Part shown: in pieces, positions 1 to 8,743 of the stretch
Position numbering within the stretch: position 1 is the stretch's first letter
How the letters are laid out: each line of letters starts with the position of its first letter
Assembly (NCBI RefSeq): GCF_902506105.1
Contig: NZ_LR733303.1
Coordinates: 310,001-374,000, forward strand
Direction of reading: 5' to 3'
DNA length: 64,000 bases
DNA from: Aeromicrobium sp. 9AM
Lineage (GTDB): Bacteria; Actinomycetota; Actinomycetes; Propionibacteriales; Nocardioidaceae
Translations under genes and position numbers: made by a program
The notes under the pieces: generated by a model
Told to the model about the DNA's origin: nothing
Databases searched by the model: none
The model's input: only the letters and a program-made list of their open reading frames with translations

Positions 1-542
1 GGCTCGCGGATCGCGCGGCACGTCTGGTTCTGGGCGATCCACGAGATACCGGCACCACGACCGGACCGTTGATCTCGCGTGCCCACCGCGACAAGGTTCT
101 GGCGTACTTCGCGCTGGCGGAGGCCGCCGGTGCCAGGGCGGTCGTGGGAGGGGGCGTGCCAGACCTTGGCGCGAAGTATGAGGATGGGGCTTGGATCGAA
201 CCTACGCTCTGGGTGGGGATGGACAATGACGCGCGCCCCATGCGCGAGGAGATCTTTGGTCCGGTTGCAGGCCTGGTCCCCTTTGACACCGATGCTGAGG
301 CCATCAGCTTGGCCAATGATTCGGAGTACGGCTTAGCAGCATCTGTGTGGACCTCTGACCTTGTGCGGGGACACCAAGTTGCGCAGGCAATGAATGTTGG
401 AATGTCCTGGGTCAATACGTGGTTTCTGCGCGACCTCCGTTCACCCTTCGGCGGCGCGGGCCTGTCCGGCATCGGTCGAGAGGGCGGCGAGTCATCGCTG
501 CACTTCTACACAGAGCCGACGAACGTGTGCGTACAGCTGTGA
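1..542 (+). CDS. 2-aminomuconate-6-semialdehyde dehydrogenase, C-terminal part (5' end outside window)
   Basis: This is the C-terminal part (about 180 residues, readable from base 3) of an NAD(P)-dependent aldehyde dehydrogenase. The conserved EEIFGPV motif is encoded near 250 and the family's C-terminal PFGGAGLSGIGREGG motif near 445; the catalytic Cys/Glu half lies upstream of the window. Family membership is clear. The substrate is inferred from context: the next seven genes make up 3-hydroxyanthranilate meta-cleavage, in which 2-aminomuconate semialdehyde is oxidised to 2-aminomuconate (NbaE/AmnC role). 2-Hydroxymuconic semialdehyde is the alternative substrate. Its TGA overlaps the GTG start of the next gene by four bases, so translation is probably coupled. 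Confidence 0.85.
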   Translation, partial: LADRAARLVLGDPRDTGTTTGPLISRAHRDKVLAYFALAEAAGARAVVGGGVPDLGAKYEDGAWIEPTLWVGMDNDARPMREEIFGPVAGLVPFDTDAEAISLANDSEYGLAASVWTSDLVRGHQVAQAMNVGMSWVNTWFLRDLRSPFGGAGLSGIGREGGESSLHFYTEPTNVCVQL

Positions 543-1333
543 GCGCGGTCATCGACGAGGCTGCCAACCGACTGCTTCGCGCACATCGTGACCGAGTGCC
601 CTGTGAGCCGGTCCGAGATCTGATCGGCGCTGGCGATCTGGACGCCGCGTATGCGGTGCAGGAGCGTGTGGTGGCACGCCGACGCGATGCCGGAGCCGTG
701 GTCGTGGGTTGCAAGATCGGATTGACTTCCGCCGCGGTTCAGCAGCAGTTCGGCGTCTTCGAACCAGACTTCGGGGTGGTCCTCGATGACATGCTTCACC
801 CGAAAGGGGTCGAGCTGTCGTTGGACGCCTTCCTTCAGCCGAAAGTTGAGGCCGAGATCGCCTTCGTTCTGGGCGAAGATCTGGAATCACCGACCACGTC
901 GATCGCAGATCTTCTCGGGGCAACACGGTTCGTGCTGCCAGCGATCGAGATCGTCGATTCGCGTATTCAGTCCTGGGACGTCACGATCGCGGACACGGTG
1001 GCCGACAATGCGTCCAGCGGGGGAGTGGTGCTTGGCACGGTTCCTCACTCACTCGACGGCCTCGACCTGAGTCAGGTGGGCATGGTGCTGGACCTCGACG
1101 GCGACGACGTCTCGTACGGATCCGGCGCTGCTTGCATGGGTTCTCCGGTGGTTTCTGCAACCTGGGTGGCGCGTGAGCTCGCCCGGCGCGGCCAGCCGCT
1201 CCGACGCGGCGATGTGGTGCTCGCCGGAGCGCTGGGACCCATGGTCGATGTCAGTGGCCCAGGACGGTTCACCGCGCGCTTCAGCGAGCTCGGCGAGGTA
1301 GACGTCATTTTCACTCAAGGAGCAGTCCGATGA
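539..1333 (+). CDS. nbaH: 2-oxopent-4-enoate hydratase (fumarylacetoacetase/MhpD family)
   Basis: A 264-residue protein of the hydratase/decarboxylase family, which adds water to 2-oxopent-4-enoate to give 4-hydroxy-2-oxovalerate. The family features VGCKIGLTS, the acidic [11 protein letters not shown] stretch and the AIEIVDSRI metal-site region are all present, and the length is typical. An open frame continues upstream to 419, but I chose GTG 539: it gives the family's normal N-terminus and a GTGA overlap with the dehydrogenase. A paralogue at 3284 is the decarboxylase. I assign hydratase here because the order hydratase, acetaldehyde dehydrogenase, aldolase, decarboxylase matches dmpEFGH. 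The two assignments could be swapped. Confidence 0.85.
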   Translation: MSAVIDEAANRLLRAHRDRVPCEPVRDLIGAGDLDAAYAVQERVVARRRDAGAVVVGCKIGLTSAAVQQQFGVFEPDFGVVLDDMLHPKGVELSLDAFLQPKVEAEIAFVLGEDLESPTTSIADLLGATRFVLPAIEIVDSRIQSWDVTIADTVADNASSGGVVLGTVPHSLDGLDLSQVGMVLDLDGDDVSYGSGAACMGSPVVSATWVARELARRGQPLRRGDVVLAGALGPMVDVSGPGRFTARFSELGEVDVIFTQGAVR

Positions 1334-2274
1334 AGGTTGGGGCAGTAATCGTCGGGTCGGGAAACATTGGAACGGACCTGATGTTCAAGATCGAGCGTCT
1401 GTCAGACCGGTTGGTCGTCGCCGCAATGGTAGGCATCGATCAGGCATCGGACGGACTTGCCCGAGCGGCGAAGCGTGGCATTGCGACGACGGCCGGGGGC
1501 ATCGAGGGGTTGGCGGCGATGCGCGAGCTGACCGACGCGCGGGTGGTCTTTGACGCAACGTCGGCCAAGGCACACGCTGAGAATGCTCGTTTCGCGCGTG
1601 ACCACGGGCTACTGATGGTGGATCTCACTCCTGCCGCGCTAGGGCCATACGTCGTTCCAACCGTCAACCTCGGTCAGTCCCTCCACTCAGACAACGTCAA
1701 CATGATCACGTGCGGCGGGCAGGCCACCATTCCGATCGTCGCTGCGGTCTCTCGTGTGATGCCAGTCGCCTACGCTGAGATCGTCGCCTCGATTGCTTCG
1801 CGCTCTGCGGGACCCGGGACTCGTGCCAACATCGACGAGTTCACTGAAACGACGAGTCGCGCGATCGAATCGGTCGGGGGCGCCTCGGTTGGCAAGGCGA
1901 TCATCATCCTCAACCCCGCGGAACCCGCCATCATCATGCGGGACACCGTGTCCTGCCTGGTGGAGCATTCTGCGGGGGGAGATGTTCTCCGTCAAGACGC
2001 GATCACCACCTCGATTCACGACATGGTGGCAGGCGTGCAGGAGTTCGTGCCTGGTTACCGGCTCAAGCAGTCACTGCAGTTCGACGACCTCCATGAGGTG
2101 TTCGTGCCTGCACTCGGCCGGCATGTCAGCGGAACCATGGTCACCGCATTCCTCGAGGTCTCCGGCGCGGGTCACTACCTTCCTGAGTACGCCGGCAATC
2201 TCGACATCATGACCTCCGCTGCGCTCCGGACAGCAGAACGGATGCTCGAACTTCGAGAGGTGGCAGCCCGATGA
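1330..2274 (+). CDS. nbaJ: Acetaldehyde dehydrogenase, acylating
   Basis: A 314-residue DmpF/MhpF-type enzyme that converts acetaldehyde, NAD and CoA to acetyl-CoA. The Rossmann motif GSGNIG is at residues 9-14, and the catalytic cysteine sits in [11 protein letters not shown] (Cys128). Family enzymes are about 300-315 residues. It overlaps the upstream gene by ATGA and the downstream aldolase by ATGA. The family is known to form a channelling complex with the aldolase, handing acetaldehyde directly between active sites, and adjacency here fits that. RBS AAGGAG precedes the ATG, within the end of the hydratase gene. Confidence 0.95.
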   Translation: MKVGAVIVGSGNIGTDLMFKIERLSDRLVVAAMVGIDQASDGLARAAKRGIATTAGGIEGLAAMRELTDARVVFDATSAKAHAENARFARDHGLLMVDLTPAALGPYVVPTVNLGQSLHSDNVNMITCGGQATIPIVAAVSRVMPVAYAEIVASIASRSAGPGTRANIDEFTETTSRAIESVGGASVGKAIIILNPAEPAIIMRDTVSCLVEHSAGGDVLRQDAITTSIHDMVAGVQEFVPGYRLKQSLQFDDLHEVFVPALGRHVSGTMVTAFLEVSGAGHYLPEYAGNLDIMTSAALRTAERMLELREVAAR

Positions 2275-3287
2275 CTTTGTACCTGCAAGACGTCACGCTG
2301 CGTGACGGCATGCACGCGATGGGTCATGCGTACACGGTCGAGCAAGTTCGAGCGATTGCCTCTGCGGTCGATCGTGCTGGCGTCGATGCAATCGAGGTGG
2401 CGCACGGTGATGGGCTGGGCGGATCCAGCGCGACGTATGGGTTCGGTTCCTGCACTGACGCAGAATGGATCGAGGCAGCGGCGGACGTAGTCCAGCAAGC
2501 ACGGCTGACCACGCTTCTCATCCCGGGCATCGGGACCATCGAAGATCTCGCGCGGGCGCACCGTCAGGGAGTCACCAGCGTCCGTGTCGCGACGCACTGC
2601 ACCGAGGCGAATGTTGCCGCGCAGCACATCGACTGGGCCCGTTCACACGACATGGATGTCTCCGGTTTCTTGATGCTCAGCCACATGGCCGAGCCTGAAG
2701 AGCTCGCGAAGCAGGCGCTCCTGATGGAGTCTTACGGAGCTCATTGCGTCTACGTGACGGACTCGGGGGGTCGCCTCACCAGCCACGGTGTCACGGACCG
2801 TGTCGACGCCTATCGCGAGGTGCTCTCTCCAACCACCCAAGTTGGGATTCATGCGCATGAGAACCTGTCACTCTCGGTCGCCAATAGCATTGCCGCCGTG
2901 GAGCACGGGGCTGTCCGCGTCGATGTTGCGCTTGCAGGCCAGGGAGCGGGCGCGGGCAACTGTCCCGCTGAGCCATTCGTTGCCGTAGCCGATTTGCTCG
3001 GCTGGCAGCACGGCGCCGACCTTTTTGCCTTGCAGGATGTGGCCGATGATGTCGTTCGACCAGCGAGTCTGCACCCGGTGCGAGTGGATCGAGACACACT
3101 GACGCTGGGGTTTGCCGGTGTCTACTCCAGCTTCCTGCTGCACGCTCGGCGGGCGTCGGAGAAGTTCGGGATCGATGTTCGCTCCATCTTGATGGAGGTG
3201 GGGCGTCGACAGCTCGTGGGAGGTCAGGAAGACATGATCCCGGATGTCGCATTGGACCTCCTTGCCGCACGAGGTGACCACGCATGA
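2271..3287 (+). CDS. nbaI: 4-hydroxy-2-oxovalerate aldolase
   Basis: A 338-residue class II aldolase (DmpG/MhpE) that cleaves 4-hydroxy-2-oxovalerate to pyruvate and acetaldehyde. The HMG-CoA-lyase-like barrel starts with [13 protein letters not shown], where Arg11 and Asp12 are catalytic/metal residues. The metal-binding [11 protein letters not shown] motif supplies His194 and His196. The C-terminal segment after about residue 280 corresponds to the DmpG communication domain that contacts the acetaldehyde dehydrogenase. Length is normal. ATGA overlaps at both ends place it in the middle of a coupled operon. Confidence 0.95.
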   Translation: MTLYLQDVTLRDGMHAMGHAYTVEQVRAIASAVDRAGVDAIEVAHGDGLGGSSATYGFGSCTDAEWIEAAADVVQQARLTTLLIPGIGTIEDLARAHRQGVTSVRVATHCTEANVAAQHIDWARSHDMDVSGFLMLSHMAEPEELAKQALLMESYGAHCVYVTDSGGRLTSHGVTDRVDAYREVLSPTTQVGIHAHENLSLSVANSIAAVEHGAVRVDVALAGQGAGAGNCPAEPFVAVADLLGWQHGADLFALQDVADDVVRPASLHPVRVDRDTLTLGFAGVYSSFLLHARRASEKFGIDVRSILMEVGRRQLVGGQEDMIPDVALDLLAARGDHA

Positions 3288-4072
3288 TCGAGGCGCTGTT
3301 TGAAGCTCGAGAGGCGTCCCGCGTTCTCGACGATGCGCACCTCAGCGGTGCCCCGATCGAGGGCCGCGTCATTCAGTGGGACATCGACTCGGCCTACGAG
3401 GTGCAGAGACTCCTCGTGGCCCGCCGCGTCGATCGTGGTGAGACGCCGGTCGGGCTGAAGCTGGGATTCACCAGTCGTGCCAAGATGCGGCAGATGGGAG
3501 TGGACGATGTGATCGTCGGCCACCTCACGGATGCCATGGAGGTACCTGACGGTGGCGACCTCAATCTCGAGGGGCTCATCCATCCCCGCGTAGAACCAGA
3601 AGTGGCCTTGCGGATCGGCGATGACCTCGATCTTGATGATCCGCGGTGCTCTGTGGAGGCCGCGATCGACGCCGTTGCCCCGGCCATAGAGATCATCGAC
3701 TCTCGCTATCGGGACTTCCTCTTCAGCCACGGTGACGTCATCGCCGACAACACGTCAGGGGCGGCTTTCGTGACCGGCCGATGGGTGTCGCCTCGCGACC
3801 TGAGCAACTTGGCAGTCAGGATGACCGTGGGATCGACCGTGGCAGCGACTGGAACGACCGGGGCCATCCTCGGCGACCCGTGGCGTGGGCTGGCTCTGTT
3901 GACGAGCGTCGCTCGGTCGCAAGGGTTTGTGCTGCGGCGGGGCGACATCATCCTCGCCGGGGCTGCGACCGGAGCAGTTCCGCTGGTTGGCGGGTCCGTG
4001 ACCACCACGATCGCCGGGCTAGGGCGCGTCTCCTTTACCGCCACTGGAACCTCGATGGAGGAGGCTTCATGA
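3284..4072 (+). CDS. nbaG: 4-oxalocrotonate decarboxylase (hydratase family paralogue)
   Basis: A 262-residue paralogue of the hydratase at 539, predicted to decarboxylate 2-oxo-3-hexenedioate (4-oxalocrotonate) to 2-oxopent-4-enoate. It has the same landmarks: [31 protein letters not shown] and the glycine-rich REHHILAG-like end [13 protein letters not shown]. The decarboxylase role rests on operon position, as in dmpH and nbaG, because the two activities are hard to separate by motif. The product feeds the hydratase. ATGA overlaps with both neighbours. Confidence 0.85.
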   Translation: MIEALFEAREASRVLDDAHLSGAPIEGRVIQWDIDSAYEVQRLLVARRVDRGETPVGLKLGFTSRAKMRQMGVDDVIVGHLTDAMEVPDGGDLNLEGLIHPRVEPEVALRIGDDLDLDDPRCSVEAAIDAVAPAIEIIDSRYRDFLFSHGDVIADNTSGAAFVTGRWVSPRDLSNLAVRMTVGSTVAATGTTGAILGDPWRGLALLTSVARSQGFVLRRGDIILAGAATGAVPLVGGSVTTTIAGLGRVSFTATGTSMEEAS

Positions 4073-4518
4073 AACCTGCATCGATGGGAAGCGTTGTTGT
4101 CGAGGGGCTGGCCATCCCGCGCGGATCATTTCCCCACGTGAAGGTTGCGGGCGACCTCGTCTTCGTCTCAGGGACGAGCTCGCGGCGCGCCGACAACACC
4201 TTTGCAGGGGTCGAGGTCGACGAGTTCGGAACGACCAATCTCGATATACGTGCTCAGACCCGGGCCGTGATCGACACCATCGAACGCATCCTGGCTGAAG
4301 TTGGATCCGACCTCACCGATGTCCTTCAGGTCACTGCGTTCCTGACGTCGATGAACGACTTCGGCGGATTCAATGAGGTTTATGCCGAACGCTTCGACGA
4401 GAACGGTCCCACGAGGACCACCGTCGCCGTCCACCAATTGCCGCATCCCCATCTGCTCGTTGAGCTACAAGTCATCGCGAGTCGCCGGAAGTATCAGAAT
4501 GAAGGAGCATCACTATGA
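4069..4518 (+). CDS. nbaF: 2-aminomuconate deaminase (RidA/YjgF family)
   Basis: A 149-residue RidA-fold protein. ATG 4069 overlaps the upstream stop (ATGA); the open frame continues further 5', but only this start gives a normal RidA N-terminus. The conserved segment GPTRTTVAVHQL carries the arginine that binds the substrate carboxylate in this family, and LVELQVIA supplies the glutamate near the C-terminus. RidA proteins normally hydrolyse reactive enamines. In 2-aminophenol and 3-hydroxyanthranilate pathways a RidA homologue (AmnD/NbaF) deaminates 2-aminomuconate to 4-oxalocrotonate, which is exactly the step needed here. It is slightly longer than housekeeping RidA. Confidence 0.88.
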   Translation: MKPASMGSVVVEGLAIPRGSFPHVKVAGDLVFVSGTSSRRADNTFAGVEVDEFGTTNLDIRAQTRAVIDTIERILAEVGSDLTDVLQVTAFLTSMNDFGGFNEVYAERFDENGPTRTTVAVHQLPHPHLLVELQVIASRRKYQNEGASL

Positions 4519-5042
4519 CCGCCGCAAACGTCACCGCCCCCATCAACTTCAAGGCCTGGGTCGAGGAGCACGAGCACCTGCTCAAGCCGCCGGTCAACAA
4601 CTGCGCCATGGCGACCGGCTCAGACTTCATCGTTCAGGTCGTCGGCGGTCCGAACCAGCGAACGGACTTCCATCTCGACCCGTACGAGGAGTGGTTCTAT
4701 CAGGTCAAGGGGAGCATGCACGTCGACTTGATGACCGCCGAAGGTCCGCGGACGGTCCACATTCGCGAAGGCGAGATGTGGCTGTTGCCCGGAAACCTGC
4801 CCCATTCGCCGCAGCGTCCAGAGGCGGGTTCCATTGGGCTGGTCATCGAGCGTGTGCGCCAGGAAGGGACCCTCGAGAAGTTTCAGTGGTACTGCCCCAA
4901 CTGTTCTCACCTTGTCCACGAAGTGGAGCTTCAGGTTCGCGACATCGTCGAGGACCTCCCGCCAGTCTTCCGTACCTTCTACGAGAGCACCGAGGGTCGG
5001 ACATGTCAGAACTGCGGGGCCGTGCACCCAGGTAAGGGCTGA
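4515..5042 (+). CDS. nbaC: 3-hydroxyanthranilate 3,4-dioxygenase
   Basis: A 175-residue cupin dioxygenase that opens the ring of 3-hydroxyanthranilate to 2-amino-3-carboxymuconate semialdehyde. The non-haem iron ligands of the family are visible as His53, Glu59 and His97, with substrate-binding arginines at Arg49 and Arg101. The C-terminus has the second metal site of bacterial enzymes: CPNC (Cys127/Cys130) and CQNC (Cys164/Cys167). Length and motifs match the bacterial single-cupin form. It overlaps nbaF by ATGA. RBS AAGGAG lies about seven bases upstream. Confidence 0.95.
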   Translation: MTAANVTAPINFKAWVEEHEHLLKPPVNNCAMATGSDFIVQVVGGPNQRTDFHLDPYEEWFYQVKGSMHVDLMTAEGPRTVHIREGEMWLLPGNLPHSPQRPEAGSIGLVIERVRQEGTLEKFQWYCPNCSHLVHEVELQVRDIVEDLPPVFRTFYESTEGRTCQNCGAVHPGKG

Positions 5043-5050
5043 CGATCAGC

Positions 5051-6073
5051 GTGGTTGGATCTATCGACGTCCACACTCATTACGTGCCTCGAGGGTGGCC
5101 CGACCTGGGTACTGCGGACCACCCCATGCCGAAGCTCCGGATCGATTCAGAGCGCGAAGCGACCATCATGATGGGGTCGCGGGAGTTCAGGACGGTTCAG
5201 GACAACGCTTGGAACGCGGACGCGCGGCTTGTGCAGATGGACGCGGACGGAGTTGACATCCAGGTCTTGTCCCCGACGCCGGCCTTCTTCTCCTACGGTC
5301 ATCCCTCAGAGCAGGCAGCGAAGATTGCCGCCATCTTCAATGACTTGGCGCTTGAGATCTGCGCTTCAGCGCCGGAACGTCTCATCCCGTTTTGTCAGGT
5401 GCCGCTGCAGGATGCAGATGCGGCTTGCCGGGAGCTCGAACGCTCGATCGCCAATGGGCACGGCGGGGTGGAGATTGGGAACCACGTCGGTGATCTTGAC
5501 CTAGATAGTGCCGGCGTTGTGACGTTCCTTCAGCACGCCGCTTCGTTGGGAGTTCCGGTATTCGTGCATCCGTGGGACATGGCGAGCTCTCCTCGTCTGG
5601 ACCGTTGGATGGCGCAATGGTTGGCTGGGATGCCGTCAGAGACTCATCTGTCCATCCTGGCCATGATCCTCGGAGGCGCCTTCGACAGACTTCCTCCCAC
5701 ATTGCGTATTTGTTTTGCGCATGGGGGAGGCTCCTTTGCCTTCTGGGTCGGCAGGATGGACAATGCTTGGCGCCAACGGCATGACGTCATCGGGACTTCC
5801 GAACACCCCCCGTCCCACTATCTTGGGCGGTTCTACACCGACTCAGTGGTGTTCGATCATCGCGCGCTACGCCTGCTGGTGGAAACGGTAGGGCACGATC
5901 ACGTACTGCTGGGGAGCGACTATCCCTATCCACTGGGAGAGCGCCCTGCCGGACACGTCGTGCGAACCAGCCCAGATCTCACTGCTGAGCAGCGCGAGAA
6001 GGTTCTTCGGGGCAACGCAGAGCTGTTCCTAGGTCTCCGGCCACGGTTGAATGCGGCTCAGCCCGTCATGTGA
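5051..6073 (+). CDS. nbaD: 2-amino-3-carboxymuconate-6-semialdehyde decarboxylase (ACMSD)
   Basis: A 340-residue amidohydrolase-fold, zinc-dependent decarboxylase that removes the carboxylate of the dioxygenase product to give 2-aminomuconate semialdehyde. The metal and catalytic residues are in their expected positions: DVHTHYVP (His8, His10), FVHPWDM (His173), FAHGGGSF (His224) and LLGSDYPYPLG (Asp290). GTG start at 5051, eight bases after the dioxygenase stop. It is the last gene of the operon. Its 3' end overlaps the convergent lysR gene by 16 bases. Confidence 0.95.
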   Translation: MVGSIDVHTHYVPRGWPDLGTADHPMPKLRIDSEREATIMMGSREFRTVQDNAWNADARLVQMDADGVDIQVLSPTPAFFSYGHPSEQAAKIAAIFNDLALEICASAPERLIPFCQVPLQDADAACRELERSIANGHGGVEIGNHVGDLDLDSAGVVTFLQHAASLGVPVFVHPWDMASSPRLDRWMAQWLAGMPSETHLSILAMILGGAFDRLPPTLRICFAHGGGSFAFWVGRMDNAWRQRHDVIGTSEHPPSHYLGRFYTDSVVFDHRALRLLVETVGHDHVLLGSDYPYPLGERPAGHVVRTSPDLTAEQREKVLRGNAELFLGLRPRLNAAQPVM

Positions 6074-7017
6074 AGTGCTGCGTTTCGGAGCGCCGCGATC
6101 ATGGCAGTGGAAGCAGGGTTGAGCTGTCTCTCGGCGCTGAGCGTGAGGCCTACGCTATGGCCGATGGGCTCGAGTGAGATTGGCAGTCGGGAGATGCGTG
6201 GATCCTCGCGAGCAATGAGTTCAGGCATCACGGCAACATGCTCGGTCTCGAGCATCAGCTGCCGAGCAGTGAGGAATGAGGTCGTCTCGACTCGGTTCCG
6301 AGGAACCTCGAAGCCCTGCTCGAGGAAGTACGCCTCGAGCTCTCCCCGGAGTACGGTGTCCGGGCCAGGAAGGATCCACGGAAATGCCGCCAAATCGCCG
6401 AGCTCAAGAACGTCCGCGCCAGCAAATGGGTGCTGGGCTCCGACCACCACGCGCACGGATTCCTGATACAAGGGCCGGCGGATCAGGCCCTCGTTCGAGG
6501 GTGCGGTCAATCGTCCGACGATGAGATCGATCCGCCCCGCCGCGAGATCAGTCAGCAAGGAGTCAGATGGCCCCTCTTTGACGATCACAGTGAGCAAGGG
6601 ATGAGCCGATTTCAGCTTTGCTATGGCGCGGGGGATCAGGATATTGGAGCCAGCCAGGTGCGTCCCGATCGACACCTGTCCTCGATCAGCGTCAGCGATC
6701 TCAGTCAGATGGCGGGCCGACTGTCGGAGCTGTGCAATCACGGCGCGAGCATGAGCCGTGAAAGCCACGCCAAACTCAGTAGGCGACAAGCCGCGAGCCC
6801 CTCGATCAAAAAGGGGGACCCCAAGCACGGCTTCAAGGTCCTGAAGACTTCGAGTGACCACCGGTTGCGTGACGTGGAGAGCCTTGGCAGCGCCGACCAC
6901 GGAGCCCTGAGTCATCAGAATGTCAACGAGAACAAGGTGCTTCAGCTTGAGCCGGCCGTCGAGCAGCTTTGGTAAGTCCACACCGTGAACAGTAGTCCAA
7001 CGCATGTCCGCACGCAC
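6058..7017 (-). CDS. LysR-family regulator, probable regulator of the 3-hydroxyanthranilate operon
   Basis: A 319-residue LysR-type transcription factor. The N-terminal winged helix-turn-helix spans roughly residues 24-83 and includes the VVGAAKALHVTQPVVTRSL recognition region. The effector-binding domain follows from about residue 105 to the end. The frame opens at 7017; an internal ATG at 7005 would shorten it by four residues. It is convergent with and slightly overlaps the catabolic operon. LysR regulators control related nitrobenzoate/aminophenol operons, so that role is likely, but its target could also be elsewhere. Confidence 0.85.
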   Translation of the reverse strand: MRADMRWTTVHGVDLPKLLDGRLKLKHLVLVDILMTQGSVVGAAKALHVTQPVVTRSLQDLEAVLGVPLFDRGARGLSPTEFGVAFTAHARAVIAQLRQSARHLTEIADADRGQVSIGTHLAGSNILIPRAIAKLKSAHPLLTVIVKEGPSDSLLTDLAAGRIDLIVGRLTAPSNEGLIRRPLYQESVRVVVGAQHPFAGADVLELGDLAAFPWILPGPDTVLRGELEAYFLEQGFEVPRNRVETTSFLTARQLMLETEHVAVMPELIAREDPRISRLPISLEPIGHSVGLTLSAERQLNPASTAMIAALRNAALHMTG

Positions 7018-7104
7018 ATGAATCCGGTACGTCTGAGAATAATGTAGACATAGTGGTTCGTCACAAAAATCCCACCTTCGCGGACCCCTATGTCCTCGTT
7101 GAGG

Positions 7105-7938
7105 TCATGCAAGGGCGCGAAGACTCGGTGGCGACTCAGCCAGTGCATACCACCGGCGGTCGTGTTGGCCTACCCGGATGGGATGCTCGAAGGCCGATGA
7201 CACATTCGCTGTGGTCAGCACATCGTGGATCGGTCCGGCGCTCACGACGCGGCCGTCACTGAGCAGGACCGCGTGCGAGGTGCTGCTAGGCAACTCCTCA
7301 AGATGGTGGGTGACCAAGATCGAGGCCAGCTCGGGCTGCGTGTGCTCCAAGTCGGCGATCGTCGTGAGTAGTTGCTCGCGGGCGGCGACATCCAGACCGG
7401 TGGTGGGCTCGTCGAGAAGGAGGAGAGACGGCTTGCTCATGAGCGCGCGCGCGACAAGAGCCCGTCCTCGTTCACCTTGGGACAGGTTCGGCCACACATC
7501 GTCACTTCTTTTGCTCAGTCCGATCTGGTCGATCAACTTGTCGGCGTGTTCGACTTGCGCGCGCTCGGGGCGCCATCGCAAAAGTGTCTCGATCGTCCCG
7601 GTCAGACCCGTCAGGACAACCTCCCGCAAGCTCAAGGGGGACCTGATCGGGTGGCGGGGATCTACATGCCCGATCGAGCGGCGCAGGGTCTGAAGCTCGA
7701 CGTGCCCCAGACGCCGGCCGAGGATGTCGACCGTCCCCGAGGTCGGATGCGTCACGGCACCACAGAAGCCGAGGATGGTGCTTTTGCCGGCGCCGTTGGG
7801 GCCGATCAGTGACCAGTGCTCGCCAGCCCGGACGGCGAAACTAATGGCATCCAGTATCGTCCGGTCGCCGCGTCGAAACGTGACGTTGTCGAGTTGGATA
7901 ACCGGCGCTGGGTTGGCGCTCCTGTCGTATGCCGTCAT
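7105..7938 (-). CDS. ABC transporter ATP-binding protein without adjacent permease
   Basis: A 277-residue ABC ATPase. Walker A GPNGAGKST is near residue 47, the signature LSQGERGR near 153, Walker B LLLLDEP near 178, and the switch histidine lies in VTHHLEEL. The sequence style resembles ModF/iron-type ATPases that recognise soluble or membrane partners. No permease or binding protein is nearby. Its start overlaps the stop of the upstream gntR by four bases, so both are on one transcript and share regulation. The partner, if any, must be encoded elsewhere; a non-transport role is also possible. Confidence 0.85.
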   Translation of the reverse strand: MTAYDRSANPAPVIQLDNVTFRRGDRTILDAISFAVRAGEHWSLIGPNGAGKSTILGFCGAVTHPTSGTVDILGRRLGHVELQTLRRSIGHVDPRHPIRSPLSLREVVLTGLTGTIETLLRWRPERAQVEHADKLIDQIGLSKRSDDVWPNLSQGERGRALVARALMSKPSLLLLDEPTTGLDVAAREQLLTTIADLEHTQPELASILVTHHLEELPSSTSHAVLLSDGRVVSAGPIHDVLTTANVSSAFEHPIRVGQHDRRWYALAESPPSLRALA

Positions 7939-8612
7939 GTCAGCGCGTCCTTCATCTCTGCAAGGTGAGATCGGCTCTTGTCAGCCGCTGTGGCGGGATC
8001 ATGGTCGACAATGGCCGCCACGAGTGCGGCGTGGGCACCCTGGTCATCCCCGTTGGCGTGGCGACTGTGGGGTCGCATGCGAAGGAGTTCGATCATCGCT
8101 CGGCGGATTCGGGGAACGAACCCGTCGAATAGCTCCAGGAGAACGTCGTTGTGGGCGGCCGCAACAACGGTGCGGTGCAGCGTCATGTCTGCATCCACGT
8201 ACTCCTCAGTGGTCTGTCCATCAACCACACGGCGCCCGAGAGCTCGGCGCATTGCGCGAATGTCGGCGGCCGTACGCCGGAGCGCTGCTAGTCCCGCTGC
8301 TTCGGTTTCGATAGCGATTCGCCCCTCGATGACTGAGGCGATATCAGCCCGCTTGAGCACGGCGTCCCAGTCCTCGGTGGCGTCGATGGCAGTGACGAAC
8401 ACGCCCGCTCCCTGACGTGGATCGAGCACACCCCTGCCGGCCAGCTCACGGATTGCCTCGCGCACCGTCGACCGGCCCACCCCGAGTTGGGCAGCCAGCG
8501 TGGTTTCGCCCGGCAGTTTGTGCCCTAGGGCCCACTCGCCGGCCTTGATGCGTTCGAGCAGTATCTGCGCGGTCTGTGCACCTAATGCGTCCCGCTGGAC
8601 AGCGCTCGGCAT
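7935..8612 (-). CDS. GntR-family (FadR subfamily) transcriptional regulator
   Basis: A 225-residue regulator with an N-terminal winged HTH (residues about 10-75, LPGETTLAAQLGVGRSTVREAIREL) and a C-terminal helical FCD ligand-binding domain. The FCD metal-binding pattern is seen as DADMTLHRTVVAAAHN plus later histidines. I chose ATG 8612; the frame also offers a TTG one codon upstream. It is divergent from the TauE exporter gene, and the space between holds repeated TTGTCT/AGACAA half-sites that fit GntR-type operators. It likely controls itself, the ABC ATPase gene and the exporter. Confidence 0.9.
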   Translation of the reverse strand: MPSAVQRDALGAQTAQILLERIKAGEWALGHKLPGETTLAAQLGVGRSTVREAIRELAGRGVLDPRQGAGVFVTAIDATEDWDAVLKRADIASVIEGRIAIETEAAGLAALRRTAADIRAMRRALGRRVVDGQTTEEYVDADMTLHRTVVAAAHNDVLLELFDGFVPRIRRAMIELLRMRPHSRHANGDDQGAHAALVAAIVDHDPATAADKSRSHLAEMKDALT

Positions 8613-8626
8613 CAAAACTCCTCTGC

Positions 8627-8700
8627 TTGTCTGAGGTGTCGCTCATTTTCCTAGGACCGTGTCTCAGGCAGAGTACAACTTGTCTACTCCTCAGACAAGT
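8627..8700. promoter_or_regulatory. Candidate GntR operators between gntR and tauE
   Basis: Two related sites are seen. A perfect palindrome has arms ACTTGTCT (8678-8685) and AGACAAGT (8693-8700) with a 7-base spacer. A further CTTGTCTGAGG at 8626-8636 is an exact inverted copy of 8689-8699. FadR-subfamily operators typically have TTGT/ACAA half-sites, so this is the probable binding region of the adjacent GntR protein. Confidence 0.6.
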
Positions 8701-8743
8701 GTGTCAACTTTCGTGGCACGTTTAGCAAGGAGAAAGGCACAAG

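Noticed and set aside
419-538. N-terminal extension of the hydratase frame
   Set aside because: It overlaps the dehydrogenase coding region and has arginine-rich shadow composition; GTG 539 gives the correct family length.
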